From Yeosuana aquiaggeris (GTDB taxonomy: Bacteria; Bacteroidota; Bacteroidia; Flavobacteriales; Flavobacteriaceae), in contig NZ_JBAWKC010000001.1 in assembly GCF_044003965.1 (NCBI RefSeq), positions 1,364,001-1,428,000 of the forward strand: DNA of 64,000 bases, in the 5' to 3' direction. The translations under genes and the position numbers were made by a program. This document shows, in pieces, positions 1 to 8,021 of this stretch (positions are counted from its first letter, which is position 1; each line of letters opens with the position of its first letter). Below the pieces are notes generated by a model. The model was not told the origin of the DNA. It ran no database searches and worked only from the letters and a program-made list of their open reading frames with translations.

Positions 1-1087
1 ATGCACTGTTTTGGGGGTTTCATTATTTTTAATGGTATTTTTTGCCAAGCCATTGATGTACTTAATGAAACAACCTGCTGAGGTAGTGAAGTTGGCAATA
101 CCTTATTTAGATTTTGTGGCATTTTCTTTAATTCCATTAATTGTTTTTCAAGGATTTAAGCAATTTAGTGATGGTTTGTCTATGACTAAATACCCCATGT
201 ATGCGACGCTTTTAGGAAATATCGCCAATGTCATATTGAATTATATCTTGATATTTGGAAAATTTGGTTTTCCTGAACTAGGTATAGTTGGTGCGGCCTA
301 TGGGACTTTAGCCTCCAGATTTATTATGGTTTGGCATATATGGTATTTACTTAAAGGAAAGGAAAGATCAAAGGCTTATGTCACTAACATAAAATTCTTC
401 GTTTTAGAGAATTTAATGTTAAAAAAAATAATCAATCTGGGAGCGCCGAGTGCCATGCAGATGTTTTTTGAGGTTGCTATTTTTACTGCAGCAATCTGGT
501 TAAGTGGTACACTTGGTAAAAACCCTCAGGCCGCCAATCAAATTGCCTTAAACTTATCTTCAATGACTTTTATGGTAGCCATGGGATTGAGTGTTGCCGC
601 TATGATACGTGTTGGTAATCAAAAAGGTTTACAGAATTATTTTGAGTTAAGGCGCATAGCTTATTCAATATTCTTATTTGGAATTATATTAGCTGTAGGA
701 TTTGCTGTTTTATTTTTCACTTTCAATAATTTCTTACCAAAAATATATGTTGATTTTGATGATACTAAAAATTTGGTGGATAATACTGAAGTCATTGAAA
801 TCGCTTCTAAACTTCTCATAGTGGCTGCCATTTTTCAAATAAGTGATAGCATACAAGTCATTGTATTAGGAGCCTTACGTGGTCTGCAAGATGTAAAAAT
901 ACCAACAATTATTACATTTTTCTCCTATTGGATTATTGGTTTTCCCATAAGCTGGTTTTTGGGTGAAGAGGATGCTTATGGGAGCTTTGGTATTTGGTTA
1001 GGATTACTTGGCGGACTCACAACGGCTGCAATTTTATTGTATATTCGATTCAATTATCTAACCAAAAAGTTAATTTTGTCTAACTAA
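1..1087 (+). CDS. MATE family efflux transporter, 5' end cut by window edge
   Basis: The reading frame is open from base 2, so the gene starts before the window and only about 360 C-terminal residues are present. They contain eight or more hydrophobic helices with the MATE arrangement, including a conserved stretch near the middle reading GAPSAMQMFFE and a late segment with GALRGLQDV, typical of the second half of multidrug and toxin extrusion proteins. These inner-membrane antiporters export cationic compounds using Na+ or H+. Family usual length is about 450 residues, so roughly the first 90 are missing. A short acidic protein follows 17 nt downstream in the same direction. The substrate cannot be predicted. 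Confidence 0.9.
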   Translation, partial: CTVLGVSLFLMVFFAKPLMYLMKQPAEVVKLAIPYLDFVAFSLIPLIVFQGFKQFSDGLSMTKYPMYATLLGNIANVILNYILIFGKFGFPELGIVGAAYGTLASRFIMVWHIWYLLKGKERSKAYVTNIKFFVLENLMLKKIINLGAPSAMQMFFEVAIFTAAIWLSGTLGKNPQAANQIALNLSSMTFMVAMGLSVAAMIRVGNQKGLQNYFELRRIAYSIFLFGIILAVGFAVLFFTFNNFLPKIYVDFDDTKNLVDNTEVIEIASKLLIVAAIFQISDSIQVIVLGALRGLQDVKIPTIITFFSYWIIGFPISWFLGEEDAYGSFGIWLGLLGGLTTAAILLYIRFNYLTKKLILSN

Positions 1088-1104
1088 TAATAATAAGCAA
1101 CAAA

Positions 1105-1332
1105 ATGCCACTTCCTAAATTTATACTCGGTGATAACTCAGATTATCCTAATGCCATTTATGTGATTCATACTGAATTTCCAAGATTTATTATTAACCTT
1201 GAAGATGATGATCTGGAATGGTTTGAAGATTTTGATGATGAAGATGAAAAGGAGCTAACTGCTGAGACTGAAAATATGATAAAATTAGCCACTGAATTTT
1301 ACGATAGAGAAATTTCTTTGTACGAAGAGTAA
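1105..1332 (+). CDS. Small acidic protein of unknown function (75 aa)
   Basis: This is a short, strongly acidic cytoplasmic protein with no signal peptide or membrane helix. The centre (residues about 30-50) is very rich in Asp and Glu, with the motif DDDLEWFEDFDDED. The start is supported by the tight spacing to the MATE gene (17 nt) and by the 1-nt overlap of its stop codon with the PAP2 gene start (TAATG), which suggests translational coupling. I recognise no domain. It may be a conserved flavobacterial small protein, but I cannot name a function. Confidence 0.75.
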   Translation: MPLPKFILGDNSDYPNAIYVIHTEFPRFIINLEDDDLEWFEDFDDEDEKELTAETENMIKLATEFYDREISLYEE

Positions 1333-1901
1333 TGATTGAACAACTTTTAGAATACGATAAATCTCTTTTTTTATTTCTAAATAATTTAGGTACACCGGCT
1401 TGGGATAATTTTTGGCTCGTTATAACTTACCGGTTCACTTTTATTCCTCTTTATGCTTTATTGTTATTTCTGCTTTATAAAAAATTAGGGTTAAAATCCC
1501 TTTTGATTTTGGTAGTTGTCATTGCATTAATGATAACTTTTACAGATCAGGTTACTAATATCTTTAAACGAGGGTTTGAAAGACCAAGGCCTTGTGGTGA
1601 AGAATCATTAATTTTTCAAATGCGTTTTATAGCTAATCATTGCGGTAAATATGGGTTTTTCTCGGGGCATTCTTCAAATTCAATGGCTGCCGCTGTTTTT
1701 GCAGGTTTATTTTTAAGAACGTATTACAAAAATTTAATTTTTATTTTATTATTCTGGAGTGCTGTAGTTGCTTATAGCAGAATATACGTGGGAGTTCACT
1801 ATCCTTTGGATATTGTTAGTGGATTAACTTTTGGAGCTATTTCCGGATGGGCATTTTATAAATTAGGACAGATACTTTTAAATCGATTAGTTCATAAATA
1901 G
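1332..1901 (+). CDS. PAP2 family lipid phosphatase
   Basis: This is a membrane phosphatase of the type-2 phosphatidic acid phosphatase family, 189 residues with about five helices. All three signature motifs are visible: K79 with RPRP at 84-87, SGHSS at 111-115, and SR at 149-150 with H156 and D160 in the order S-R-x5-H-x3-D. These form the phosphohistidine active site facing the periplasm. Likely substrates are phosphatidic acid, phosphatidylglycerol phosphate or undecaprenyl pyrophosphate. It starts on the stop codon of the preceding small acidic gene. A lipid kinase and an LtaS-like enzyme lie immediately downstream on the opposite strand, so the neighbourhood concerns membrane lipids. Confidence 0.9.
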   Translation: MIEQLLEYDKSLFLFLNNLGTPAWDNFWLVITYRFTFIPLYALLLFLLYKKLGLKSLLILVVVIALMITFTDQVTNIFKRGFERPRPCGEESLIFQMRFIANHCGKYGFFSGHSSNSMAAAVFAGLFLRTYYKNLIFILLFWSAVVAYSRIYVGVHYPLDIVSGLTFGAISGWAFYKLGQILLNRLVHK

Positions 1902-1987
1902 AATCAAAAATTATTTTTTTAAAATTACAGCAAATTTATTGAATACTGGTTTAATTATAATTGTGCTACTCTTTGGATTTAAGAGTA

Positions 1988-2869
1988 TTATGCAAATACA
2001 TTAATCGCCTTTTCTGAGATGGATATATTGATAGTGTTGGATTCAATTAAACGGTATTCACCATCAATCTGCATTTTAAAATGATTGAAATCTTTACGAG
2101 AAAGGGTCATGTTTTTAGTTTGAAAACTTTTAACTTCTTGAATAAGATGATGCCTTTTAAAAAGCATTAAAAAACTAAATAATATAATTTTAAAAGGGTT
2201 TAGTTTCGATACTATAATAATATCTAATAATCCATCCTCCAAAGAGGCTTTTGGAGTTAAACTTATTTTATACCCTAACTCATTAGAATTTGAAATAAAA
2301 ACCATAAATGGTTTTACTTTAAATGTTTGATCATTAATATTGACTTCAAGCTCGCGCGTGTCATTAATGTTTTTTAAAGATTTAAATACAGCAGTTACAT
2401 AACTGAATAGTTTTCTGTTATTAGATTCTTCATAGTGTTTTATGACATGGGCATCAAAGCCAACACCGGTATTGCTAAAGAAGAATCTATCATTTAATGA
2501 ACCTGCATCAATTTTTTTAACGTCTTGCCTTTTTATAATAGCAATAGCTTTATGAATTTTTTTAGGTATTTTAAGGTTAGAGGCTAATCCATTTCCAGAA
2601 CCTAATGGAATAATTCCTAAGATAATGGGAGATCCAAGAATGCATGAAGCCACTTCATTAATGGTTCCGTCACCACCACAAGCCACAATAATCTGGGCCT
2701 TTTGTTCAATAGATTCTAGGGTTAATTTAGTAGTATGATTTTTATAGACCGAAAACTTAACAGTTATTTCATATTCATTATGGTCGAAAAAAGCTTGAAG
2801 CATTTTTTTGCTAATGTTATGATTGCCAGATCCAGCAATTGGATTTATTATGAAATGTATCTGTATCAA
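1988..2869 (-). CDS. Diacylglycerol/lipid kinase of the YegS/DgkB family
   Basis: This soluble lipid kinase, 293 residues, phosphorylates diacylglycerol or a related lipid with ATP. The N-terminal catalytic domain shows the nucleotide-binding motif GGDGT at 65-69 and the second signature GSGNGLA at about 90-96. The C-terminal beta-sandwich domain includes GYKISLTPKASLEDGLLD, typical of the family. It lies 5 nt downstream of the LtaS-like sulfatase gene in the same direction, so the two are almost certainly one transcript. In Firmicutes, DgkB recycles the diacylglycerol released by LtaS, and the pairing here suggests a similar recycling role. That role is inference; the family call is firm. 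Confidence 0.9.
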   Translation of the reverse strand: MIQIHFIINPIAGSGNHNISKKMLQAFFDHNEYEITVKFSVYKNHTTKLTLESIEQKAQIIVACGGDGTINEVASCILGSPIILGIIPLGSGNGLASNLKIPKKIHKAIAIIKRQDVKKIDAGSLNDRFFFSNTGVGFDAHVIKHYEESNNRKLFSYVTAVFKSLKNINDTRELEVNINDQTFKVKPFMVFISNSNELGYKISLTPKASLEDGLLDIIIVSKLNPFKIILFSFLMLFKRHHLIQEVKSFQTKNMTLSRKDFNHFKMQIDGEYRLIESNTINISISEKAINVFA

Positions 2870-2874
2870 TAGTT

Positions 2875-4845
2875 TTATTCTAGTTTAAGGCCATTATTTC
2901 TATATAAATAATCGGCTGCTTGATAGTATGAAATGGTTTTGTATAGAAAAGAAGGTCTTTCCGCTATTACCTTTAAACTATTATCTTTTCTGTTCCATTT
3001 ATAAATATCCGATTTATGCTGGTCACTTAGAACCATCAAAGTATCGGATTTTAGTAAGCCTAGTTTTCTGTAATTTCCAATAAAAGCGCGTTCATCTTCA
3101 GGTTTCATTTCCAAAATGCTTTGTCCAAACAAATTGGTTGTATAATCCCAGTTCAATAAATCAAAAACAGTTGGAAACACATCAATTTGGGAACAAAATT
3201 TATGAACCTTTTCCGGCTTAATTCCTGCATTAAAAATTAATGCAGGAATATGGTAATTTTCGACATCCAAGGCCCATCTGCCGGCACTACTTGCACAATG
3301 GTCTGCCATAATTACAAACAAGGTATTGTTGTACCATGGCTTTGTTTTTGCCTGTTTCAGAAAGTTTGATATCGCATAATCGGTATATTTAATCCCACCT
3401 TCTCTTCCTGTACCCGATGGGATATCAATTTTTCCTTCAGGATATGTAAATGGCCGATGGTTTGAAGTAGTCATCACAAAATTAAAAAAGGGCGTTCCTT
3501 CATTAAAAGTTTTGTCGGCTTCTTTAAGGACTTTATTATAAATATCTTCATCACATACACCCCATGCATTCTCAAAAGTAACCTCATCATCATCAATATT
3601 TGTGCGTTTTGTTTTTATGTTGGTATCCAATAAAAAGCCCCTTCCTCTATCAACTATATTAAAACCATTACCACCAAAATATGTGTTCATGTTATCAAAA
3701 TAGCCATCTCCACCATAAAAAAAGTTTCTTTCGTAACCTTGCTCTTTAAAAATTTCGCCTATGGTAAATAAACCACCATTGTTTTCGCGTTTAACTATGC
3801 TACGTCCAGGGGTTGGGGGGATGGACAAGGTTATGGCCTCCATGCCTCTAACTGTTCGGGTGCCAGTTGCAAAAATATTGGTAAAAAACAAACTCTTATT
3901 CGCCAGTGAATCAAGAGTAGGAGTGATGTTTAAGTCACTACCAAAAGAATTTAAAAACCTACTGCTTAAACTTTCAATACATATAAGAATTACATTGGGG
4001 CATTGAGGCACTTTAAGGCTATCGGAATTTGATATTTTTCGCAAAATTTGAGGTTCTTCTGGATTCACAAAAGTCACCTTAGGAGAGATATAATCCTTTT
4101 TTACTGTCTTAAAGACCTGTTCTTCACTTAATGTGTTATAAAATTCCTTATACGAAAGTTCATTGTTTCGAAATGCAGCAAAAAAAGAATAAATTCCGGC
4201 TTTAGCTATTTCATTATTATATCTGTTTTCAAATTGTTCAGCTTTTTCATTATTAACAAATAGCGTAAATGTTAAAGCTATTACTATTATTAAAGCGGAA
4301 GGCACTAGTTTTTGTTTAAAAGTTGTTTCATTTTTAAATGTGTGTCTAAATGCCTTTGTTTTATCTGTAATAAAAATCAAAGCAAAAAGAACAATTAAAA
4401 TAGCACCTAACAATAATGGTATTGGATAAGATTCATCAATATTTTTAACTACTTCATAAGTATAGATTAAATAATCGACCGCTATAAAATTAAAACGCCT
4501 GTTAAATTCTAACCAAAATGTGATCTCTGCAAAAAATGAAAATAAAAATATAAGGAGTCCAAGCGCGAATGCGAAATGTGTAACAATACGATCAAAAACA
4601 ATTCCATAAAGATTTTTAGGCACTATTAGTAAATAAAAAACATAGGGTATTGAAAAAAAAGATATAGTGCCAATATCGAAAAAAAGACCAATTAAAAACG
4701 TATTTATTAAGGTAAAAAAGGAGTTGTCGGTTTCATATATACTTTTATACAAAAAAACAAATCTTATAATAAATGAAAGTAAAATAAAGATTAAAATAAA
4801 GGATTTGAGTAATGAAAATCTGTTTGGAAATAATTTGTTCCACAT
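2875..4845 (-). CDS. LtaS-like phosphoglycerol transferase / membrane sulfatase
   Basis: A 656-residue membrane enzyme with about five N-terminal helices (to residue about 195) followed by a periplasmic sulfatase-fold domain. Visible catalytic features are the metal-binding acid in VILICIESLSS (E291), a candidate Thr nucleophile in GTRTVRGME (about 329-331), and the late ADHCAS metal motif. The architecture matches lipoteichoic acid synthase and OpgB/MdoB-type phosphoglycerol transferases, which take glycerol phosphate from phosphatidylglycerol and release diacylglycerol. A Gram-negative host does not make classical lipoteichoic acid, so the acceptor may be a periplasmic or surface glycan. 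A phosphoethanolamine transferase is a weaker alternative. The lipid kinase follows directly. Confidence 0.85.
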   Translation of the reverse strand: MWNKLFPNRFSLLKSFILIFILLSFIIRFVFLYKSIYETDNSFFTLINTFLIGLFFDIGTISFFSIPYVFYLLIVPKNLYGIVFDRIVTHFAFALGLLIFLFSFFAEITFWLEFNRRFNFIAVDYLIYTYEVVKNIDESYPIPLLLGAILIVLFALIFITDKTKAFRHTFKNETTFKQKLVPSALIIVIALTFTLFVNNEKAEQFENRYNNEIAKAGIYSFFAAFRNNELSYKEFYNTLSEEQVFKTVKKDYISPKVTFVNPEEPQILRKISNSDSLKVPQCPNVILICIESLSSRFLNSFGSDLNITPTLDSLANKSLFFTNIFATGTRTVRGMEAITLSIPPTPGRSIVKRENNGGLFTIGEIFKEQGYERNFFYGGDGYFDNMNTYFGGNGFNIVDRGRGFLLDTNIKTKRTNIDDDEVTFENAWGVCDEDIYNKVLKEADKTFNEGTPFFNFVMTTSNHRPFTYPEGKIDIPSGTGREGGIKYTDYAISNFLKQAKTKPWYNNTLFVIMADHCASSAGRWALDVENYHIPALIFNAGIKPEKVHKFCSQIDVFPTVFDLLNWDYTTNLFGQSILEMKPEDERAFIGNYRKLGLLKSDTLMVLSDQHKSDIYKWNRKDNSLKVIAERPSFLYKTISYYQAADYLYRNNGLKLE

Positions 4846-5060
4846 GGGTTACGGTCGTTTTTTATTTACTTTTATTTTGTGTAAATGTAGTTTGAAAACT
4901 TAAATTAAAATAAGGTAGTTTCTTAATTTTAACATAGTATTTGCTTTCTTTATATATTAAGTTACAACATTTTGTTGGTTATGTAAGATGTAAAGGTGAT
5001 TCTGAGGTGATGTCCGGATTACTAAACTTTAATTAAGTCAATTTAATGTATAAATTATAC

Positions 5061-6137
5061 TTATAATTTTAAAAGCAATTCTGCAGCAGCAAAGGGAGTT
5101 GTTTTGTTTAACTCAATTAATTCTAGCTGTTTTTGAAGTTCTTTATTAATTTTTGGGTGATTAAAAAAATCCGTTTTTAATTGGTTTTCTATCGTTTGTA
5201 TAAGCCAGAATTTATTTTGTTCTTGTCTTTTTTTATTAAAAAAGCCATTTTCCTTGGTCACTTGTATATATTCCTGAATAATTTGCCATATAGCATCAAT
5301 GCCTTCATTGTTCAAGGCACTACATATAACTGTTTTGGGTTGCCAATTAGAGGCTTTTTTAGGATAAAAGTGAAGTGTTCTGTCATATTCAATCTTAGCT
5401 ATTTTAGCATTTTTTAAGTTATCTCCATCTGCTTTATTAATAGCAATTGTGTCAGCCATTTCTATGATGCCACGCTTAATGCCTTGTAATTCATCGCCAG
5501 CACCTGTTAACTGCAATAATAAAAAGAAATCTACCATACTATGTACGGCGGTTTCACTTTGTCCTACCCCAACAGTTTCAATTATGATGATATCAAAGCC
5601 AGCTGCTTCGCATAAAATAATGCTCTCTCTGGTTTTACGTGCAACGCCTCCAAGGGTTTCTCCAGAGGCCGAAGGACGAATAAAAGCATTTGGTTGTTTC
5701 ACTAAATCCTCCATTCGTGTTTTATCACCAAGGATACTACCTTTTGAAAGAGAGCTACTGGGATCAATCGCTAAAACGGCCACTTTTTTACCTAATGAAA
5801 TTAATAAATTGCCAAAGGTTTCAATGAAAGTGCTTTTTCCGACCCCTGGTACCCCAGTAATGCCAATACGAATGGATTTGTTAGCATAAGGCAAACATTT
5901 CATAATTAAGTTGTTCGCCTCATTTAAATGATCTTTATTTTTGCTTTCAACTAAGGTGATACCTCGGCTTAGTGCCGTAATATTACCTTTTAAAATATCT
6001 AGAGCTAAGGCCTCTGCAGAAATTCGATTATGACGTTTTTTTTTAATTCTATCAATAGAATCCTGACTAGTGATTTCAGATTTTGAAACACCTTTTTTTT
6101 CTTTTAATGCCGAAGTTTTGTTTGTTTTTTTAGTCAA
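5061..6137 (-). CDS. meaB: Methylmalonyl-CoA mutase-associated GTPase MeaB/ArgK
   Basis: A P-loop GTPase of the G3E/MeaB family that protects and reloads adenosylcobalamin-dependent methylmalonyl-CoA mutase. The Walker A motif GVPGVGKS lies at about 95-102. Further family motifs are LAIDPSSS, SGETLGGVARKTRE, IIETVGVGQSE and NKADGDN. The length (358) is slightly above usual because of a lysine-rich N-terminal tail of about 40 residues. It lies 21 nt after the DUF2911 gene and is probably cotranscribed with it. No mutase subunit gene lies in this window, so its partner must be elsewhere. Confidence 0.93.
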   Translation of the reverse strand: MTKKTNKTSALKEKKGVSKSEITSQDSIDRIKKKRHNRISAEALALDILKGNITALSRGITLVESKNKDHLNEANNLIMKCLPYANKSIRIGITGVPGVGKSTFIETFGNLLISLGKKVAVLAIDPSSSLSKGSILGDKTRMEDLVKQPNAFIRPSASGETLGGVARKTRESIILCEAAGFDIIIIETVGVGQSETAVHSMVDFFLLLQLTGAGDELQGIKRGIIEMADTIAINKADGDNLKNAKIAKIEYDRTLHFYPKKASNWQPKTVICSALNNEGIDAIWQIIQEYIQVTKENGFFNKKRQEQNKFWLIQTIENQLKTDFFNHPKINKELQKQLELIELNKTTPFAAAELLLKL

Positions 6138-6158
6138 TTTATACCACTATTACTACAC

Positions 6159-6737
6159 TTATTCAGGATTTTTACTGATATCTAATGGAACAGAAATTTT
6201 AGTTTGATCCCAAGCCATGGTAAGTTTTAAATTATCTGTAGAATTATCAAAAGCAATGGTAAACTGTTCTACCACTGAATTTAATTTTTCAACTGGAACA
6301 TCAATTTCTAGCAAATCATAATTTGGATCCCACATAGGCTTCATTTCCGCATCAACGCCCCAAGGGTATTTTTTAGTATTAAACATTACCTGCCAAACGC
6401 TATCTCTGGGCACGGACCAAATGGTATATTCTCCTTCTGGTATTTTAAATCCTTTAATGTACAGTGGTTTATTGGTTGTAAACGTGGTTGCTTCATTCGC
6501 CCCTGTCCGCCATACTTTATTATATGGAACCAAAGCACCAAAAATTTCACGCCCTTTTTTAGATGGTCTGTTGTAGGTTACTTTTAATTTCAAATCATTT
6601 AACTTAAACTCAACCGTATCTTTTGGACTTAGCCTTGATTGAAATATATTCTCAACAAAATGAGAATATAAAAAAAGTCCTAAGGCAATTATTGATAAAA
6701 CAATAAGCAATCGTTTCAAAAATTTATTCATAAGCAA
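6159..6737 (-). CDS. DUF2911 domain-containing membrane-anchored protein
   Basis: A 192-residue protein with an N-terminal membrane anchor (about residues 8-25, flanked by basic residues) and an extracytoplasmic beta-rich DUF2911 domain. Family features seen are LKVTYNRPSKKGREIFG, YNKVWRTGANEATTF and a C-terminal stretch of alternating hydrophobic strands. DUF2911 proteins are common in Bacteroidota and have no established activity. The gene is immediately upstream of meaB. The upstream 168 nt separate it from the divergently transcribed sigma factor gene, so the two promoters share this spacer. Confidence 0.85.
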   Translation of the reverse strand: MLMNKFLKRLLIVLSIIALGLFLYSHFVENIFQSRLSPKDTVEFKLNDLKLKVTYNRPSKKGREIFGALVPYNKVWRTGANEATTFTTNKPLYIKGFKIPEGEYTIWSVPRDSVWQVMFNTKKYPWGVDAEMKPMWDPNYDLLEIDVPVEKLNSVVEQFTIAFDNSTDNLKLTMAWDQTKISVPLDISKNPE

Positions 6738-6808
6738 TCAAATATTTATGGATATAAAGGTAAATTAAAATGATATATATGGAAAACACTTAACGTATAA
6801 TTATTAAA

Positions 6809-6842
6809 TTTTGTTTTATTTTAAAAAATAAATTAAATTTTG
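6809..6842 (+). promoter_or_regulatory. Candidate Bacteroidota sigma-ABfr-type promoter of the ECF operon
   Basis: A TTTTG at 6809-6813 and a TAAATTTTG at 6834-6842 are separated by 20 nt. This resembles the TTTG / TAnnTTTG pattern of the Bacteroidota primary sigma factor, with one extra base in the -7 element. It lies about 64 nt before the sigma gene start. Assignment is by eye only. Confidence 0.4.
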
Positions 6843-6905
6843 CAACACTCCATTTTTTCTGTCGTCTTTAAAAATGAACTAACTTAAACCAAAAGTACAA
6901 GTAGT

Positions 6906-7457
6906 ATGTTTAAAGTTGACATTATTGAACAATGTAAACAAAACAACCGAAAGGCACAATTGCAGTTATACAACCAGTACTGCGATGGTATGTATATTGT
7001 GGCTAAAAGGTTCTTGAAAGATACTAATGATGCTGAAGATGTTGTTCAAGAAGCTTTTCTTAAGGCTTTTACTAAACTACATCAGTATAAAGCTGAGGTT
7101 ACTTTTGGGGCTTGGTTAAAACGTATTGTTGTCAATAAAAGTATTGATTTTTTAAAATCTAAGAAACAGCGTTTAGTAGATTTAGAAGAGGTGCACCTAA
7201 AAGTTATTGATACTTCAAATGATGACAAATGGTTAGTAGACGATACTATTACACTAGAGGATGTAAAAAATGCGATAGAGAGTTTGCCTGATAAATATCA
7301 ATATGTCTTAATGTTATATTTAATTGAAGGCTATGATCATCAGGAAATATCAGAAATATTAAACATCTCTGAAATAGCATCACGCACTCAATTATCAAGA
7401 GGAAAAATAAAATTGCAGGAACTGTTAACACTTACAAAAGATGGCACAAGATATTAG
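6906..7457 (+). CDS. ECF-type RNA polymerase sigma factor
   Basis: A 183-residue sigma-70 family factor with region 2 at about residues 20-65 (core binding and -10 recognition, containing DAEDVVQEAFLKAF) and region 4 at about 125-175 (helix-turn-helix around GYDHQEISEILNIS and SRTQLSRGK). There is no region 1 or 3, as expected for extracytoplasmic-function factors. It directs RNA polymerase to a small regulon in response to an envelope signal. The next gene, encoding a membrane protein with a cytoplasmic N-terminus, overlaps it by 17 nt and is the probable anti-sigma factor. The third gene is a likely regulon member. Confidence 0.93.
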   Translation: MFKVDIIEQCKQNNRKAQLQLYNQYCDGMYIVAKRFLKDTNDAEDVVQEAFLKAFTKLHQYKAEVTFGAWLKRIVVNKSIDFLKSKKQRLVDLEEVHLKVIDTSNDDKWLVDDTITLEDVKNAIESLPDKYQYVLMLYLIEGYDHQEISEILNISEIASRTQLSRGKIKLQELLTLTKDGTRY

Positions 7458-8010
7458 AGAGTTATTTAAGGAGGACAAAACTCAAGAAAGGATGCCTGAA
7501 AATCATCAAGAAAGGTTTCTTTCAAAATTAGAAGAAACATTGCCAGTTAAAAAGAAGACAAAGTTTTTTTGGTTTCAAATGGCTGCTAGTGTAGTTGTAT
7601 TAATTGGATTAAGTTTTGGAACCTTTAATTATTTTCAGCCAGAGCAACCTATAAACAATGTGATTGCAAATAAAGTCATGGAAACAAAAACTTTAGGAGA
7701 TGTGTCTCCTGGACTTAAAAAAGTTGAAGACTATTATTTGGCAAGTATTAATTTAGAGTTATCTAAGGTTAAATATACAGATGAAAATAAAGATGTTTTT
7801 GACGGCTATATTGAGCAGTTAAACATTCTTAATAAAGAGTATAAAAACTTGTCTGTTGAATTAACCGAAAATGGTCCAAGTGAGTTAACAGTGAATGCAT
7901 TAATTGACAATTTAAAATATCGATTAAATCTTTTGTATCGATTGAGAGAACAATTAAACGAATTAAATGCTTCGGATGCTAAGGATAAAGAAGCTTCACA
8001 ATCAATCTAA
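7441..8010 (+). CDS. Probable membrane-bound anti-sigma factor
   Basis: This 189-residue protein has a cytoplasmic N-terminal segment of about 40 residues, one membrane helix (about 43-65, FQMAASVVVLIGLSFG) and a periplasmic mainly helical domain. This layout and the 17-nt overlap with the sigma gene fit an anti-sigma factor that holds the sigma factor at the membrane. It lacks a recognisable zinc-binding anti-sigma motif (HxxxCxxC), so it is not of that class. The start ATG at 7441 lies inside the sigma gene and implies translational coupling. The function is inferred from context. Confidence 0.7.
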   Translation: MAQDIRELFKEDKTQERMPENHQERFLSKLEETLPVKKKTKFFWFQMAASVVVLIGLSFGTFNYFQPEQPINNVIANKVMETKTLGDVSPGLKKVEDYYLASINLELSKVKYTDENKDVFDGYIEQLNILNKEYKNLSVELTENGPSELTVNALIDNLKYRLNLLYRLREQLNELNASDAKDKEASQSI

Positions 8011-8021
8011 AAAATCAAAAA

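Noticed and set aside
2875..4845. True lipoteichoic acid synthase.
   Set aside because: The fold matches, but the host is a Gram-negative flavobacterium without such polymers. A phosphoglycerol transferase to another acceptor fits better.
5449..5889. A 146-codon plus-strand frame opposite meaB.
   Set aside because: It lies wholly inside meaB, whose GTPase motifs are intact, and its product resembles no known protein.
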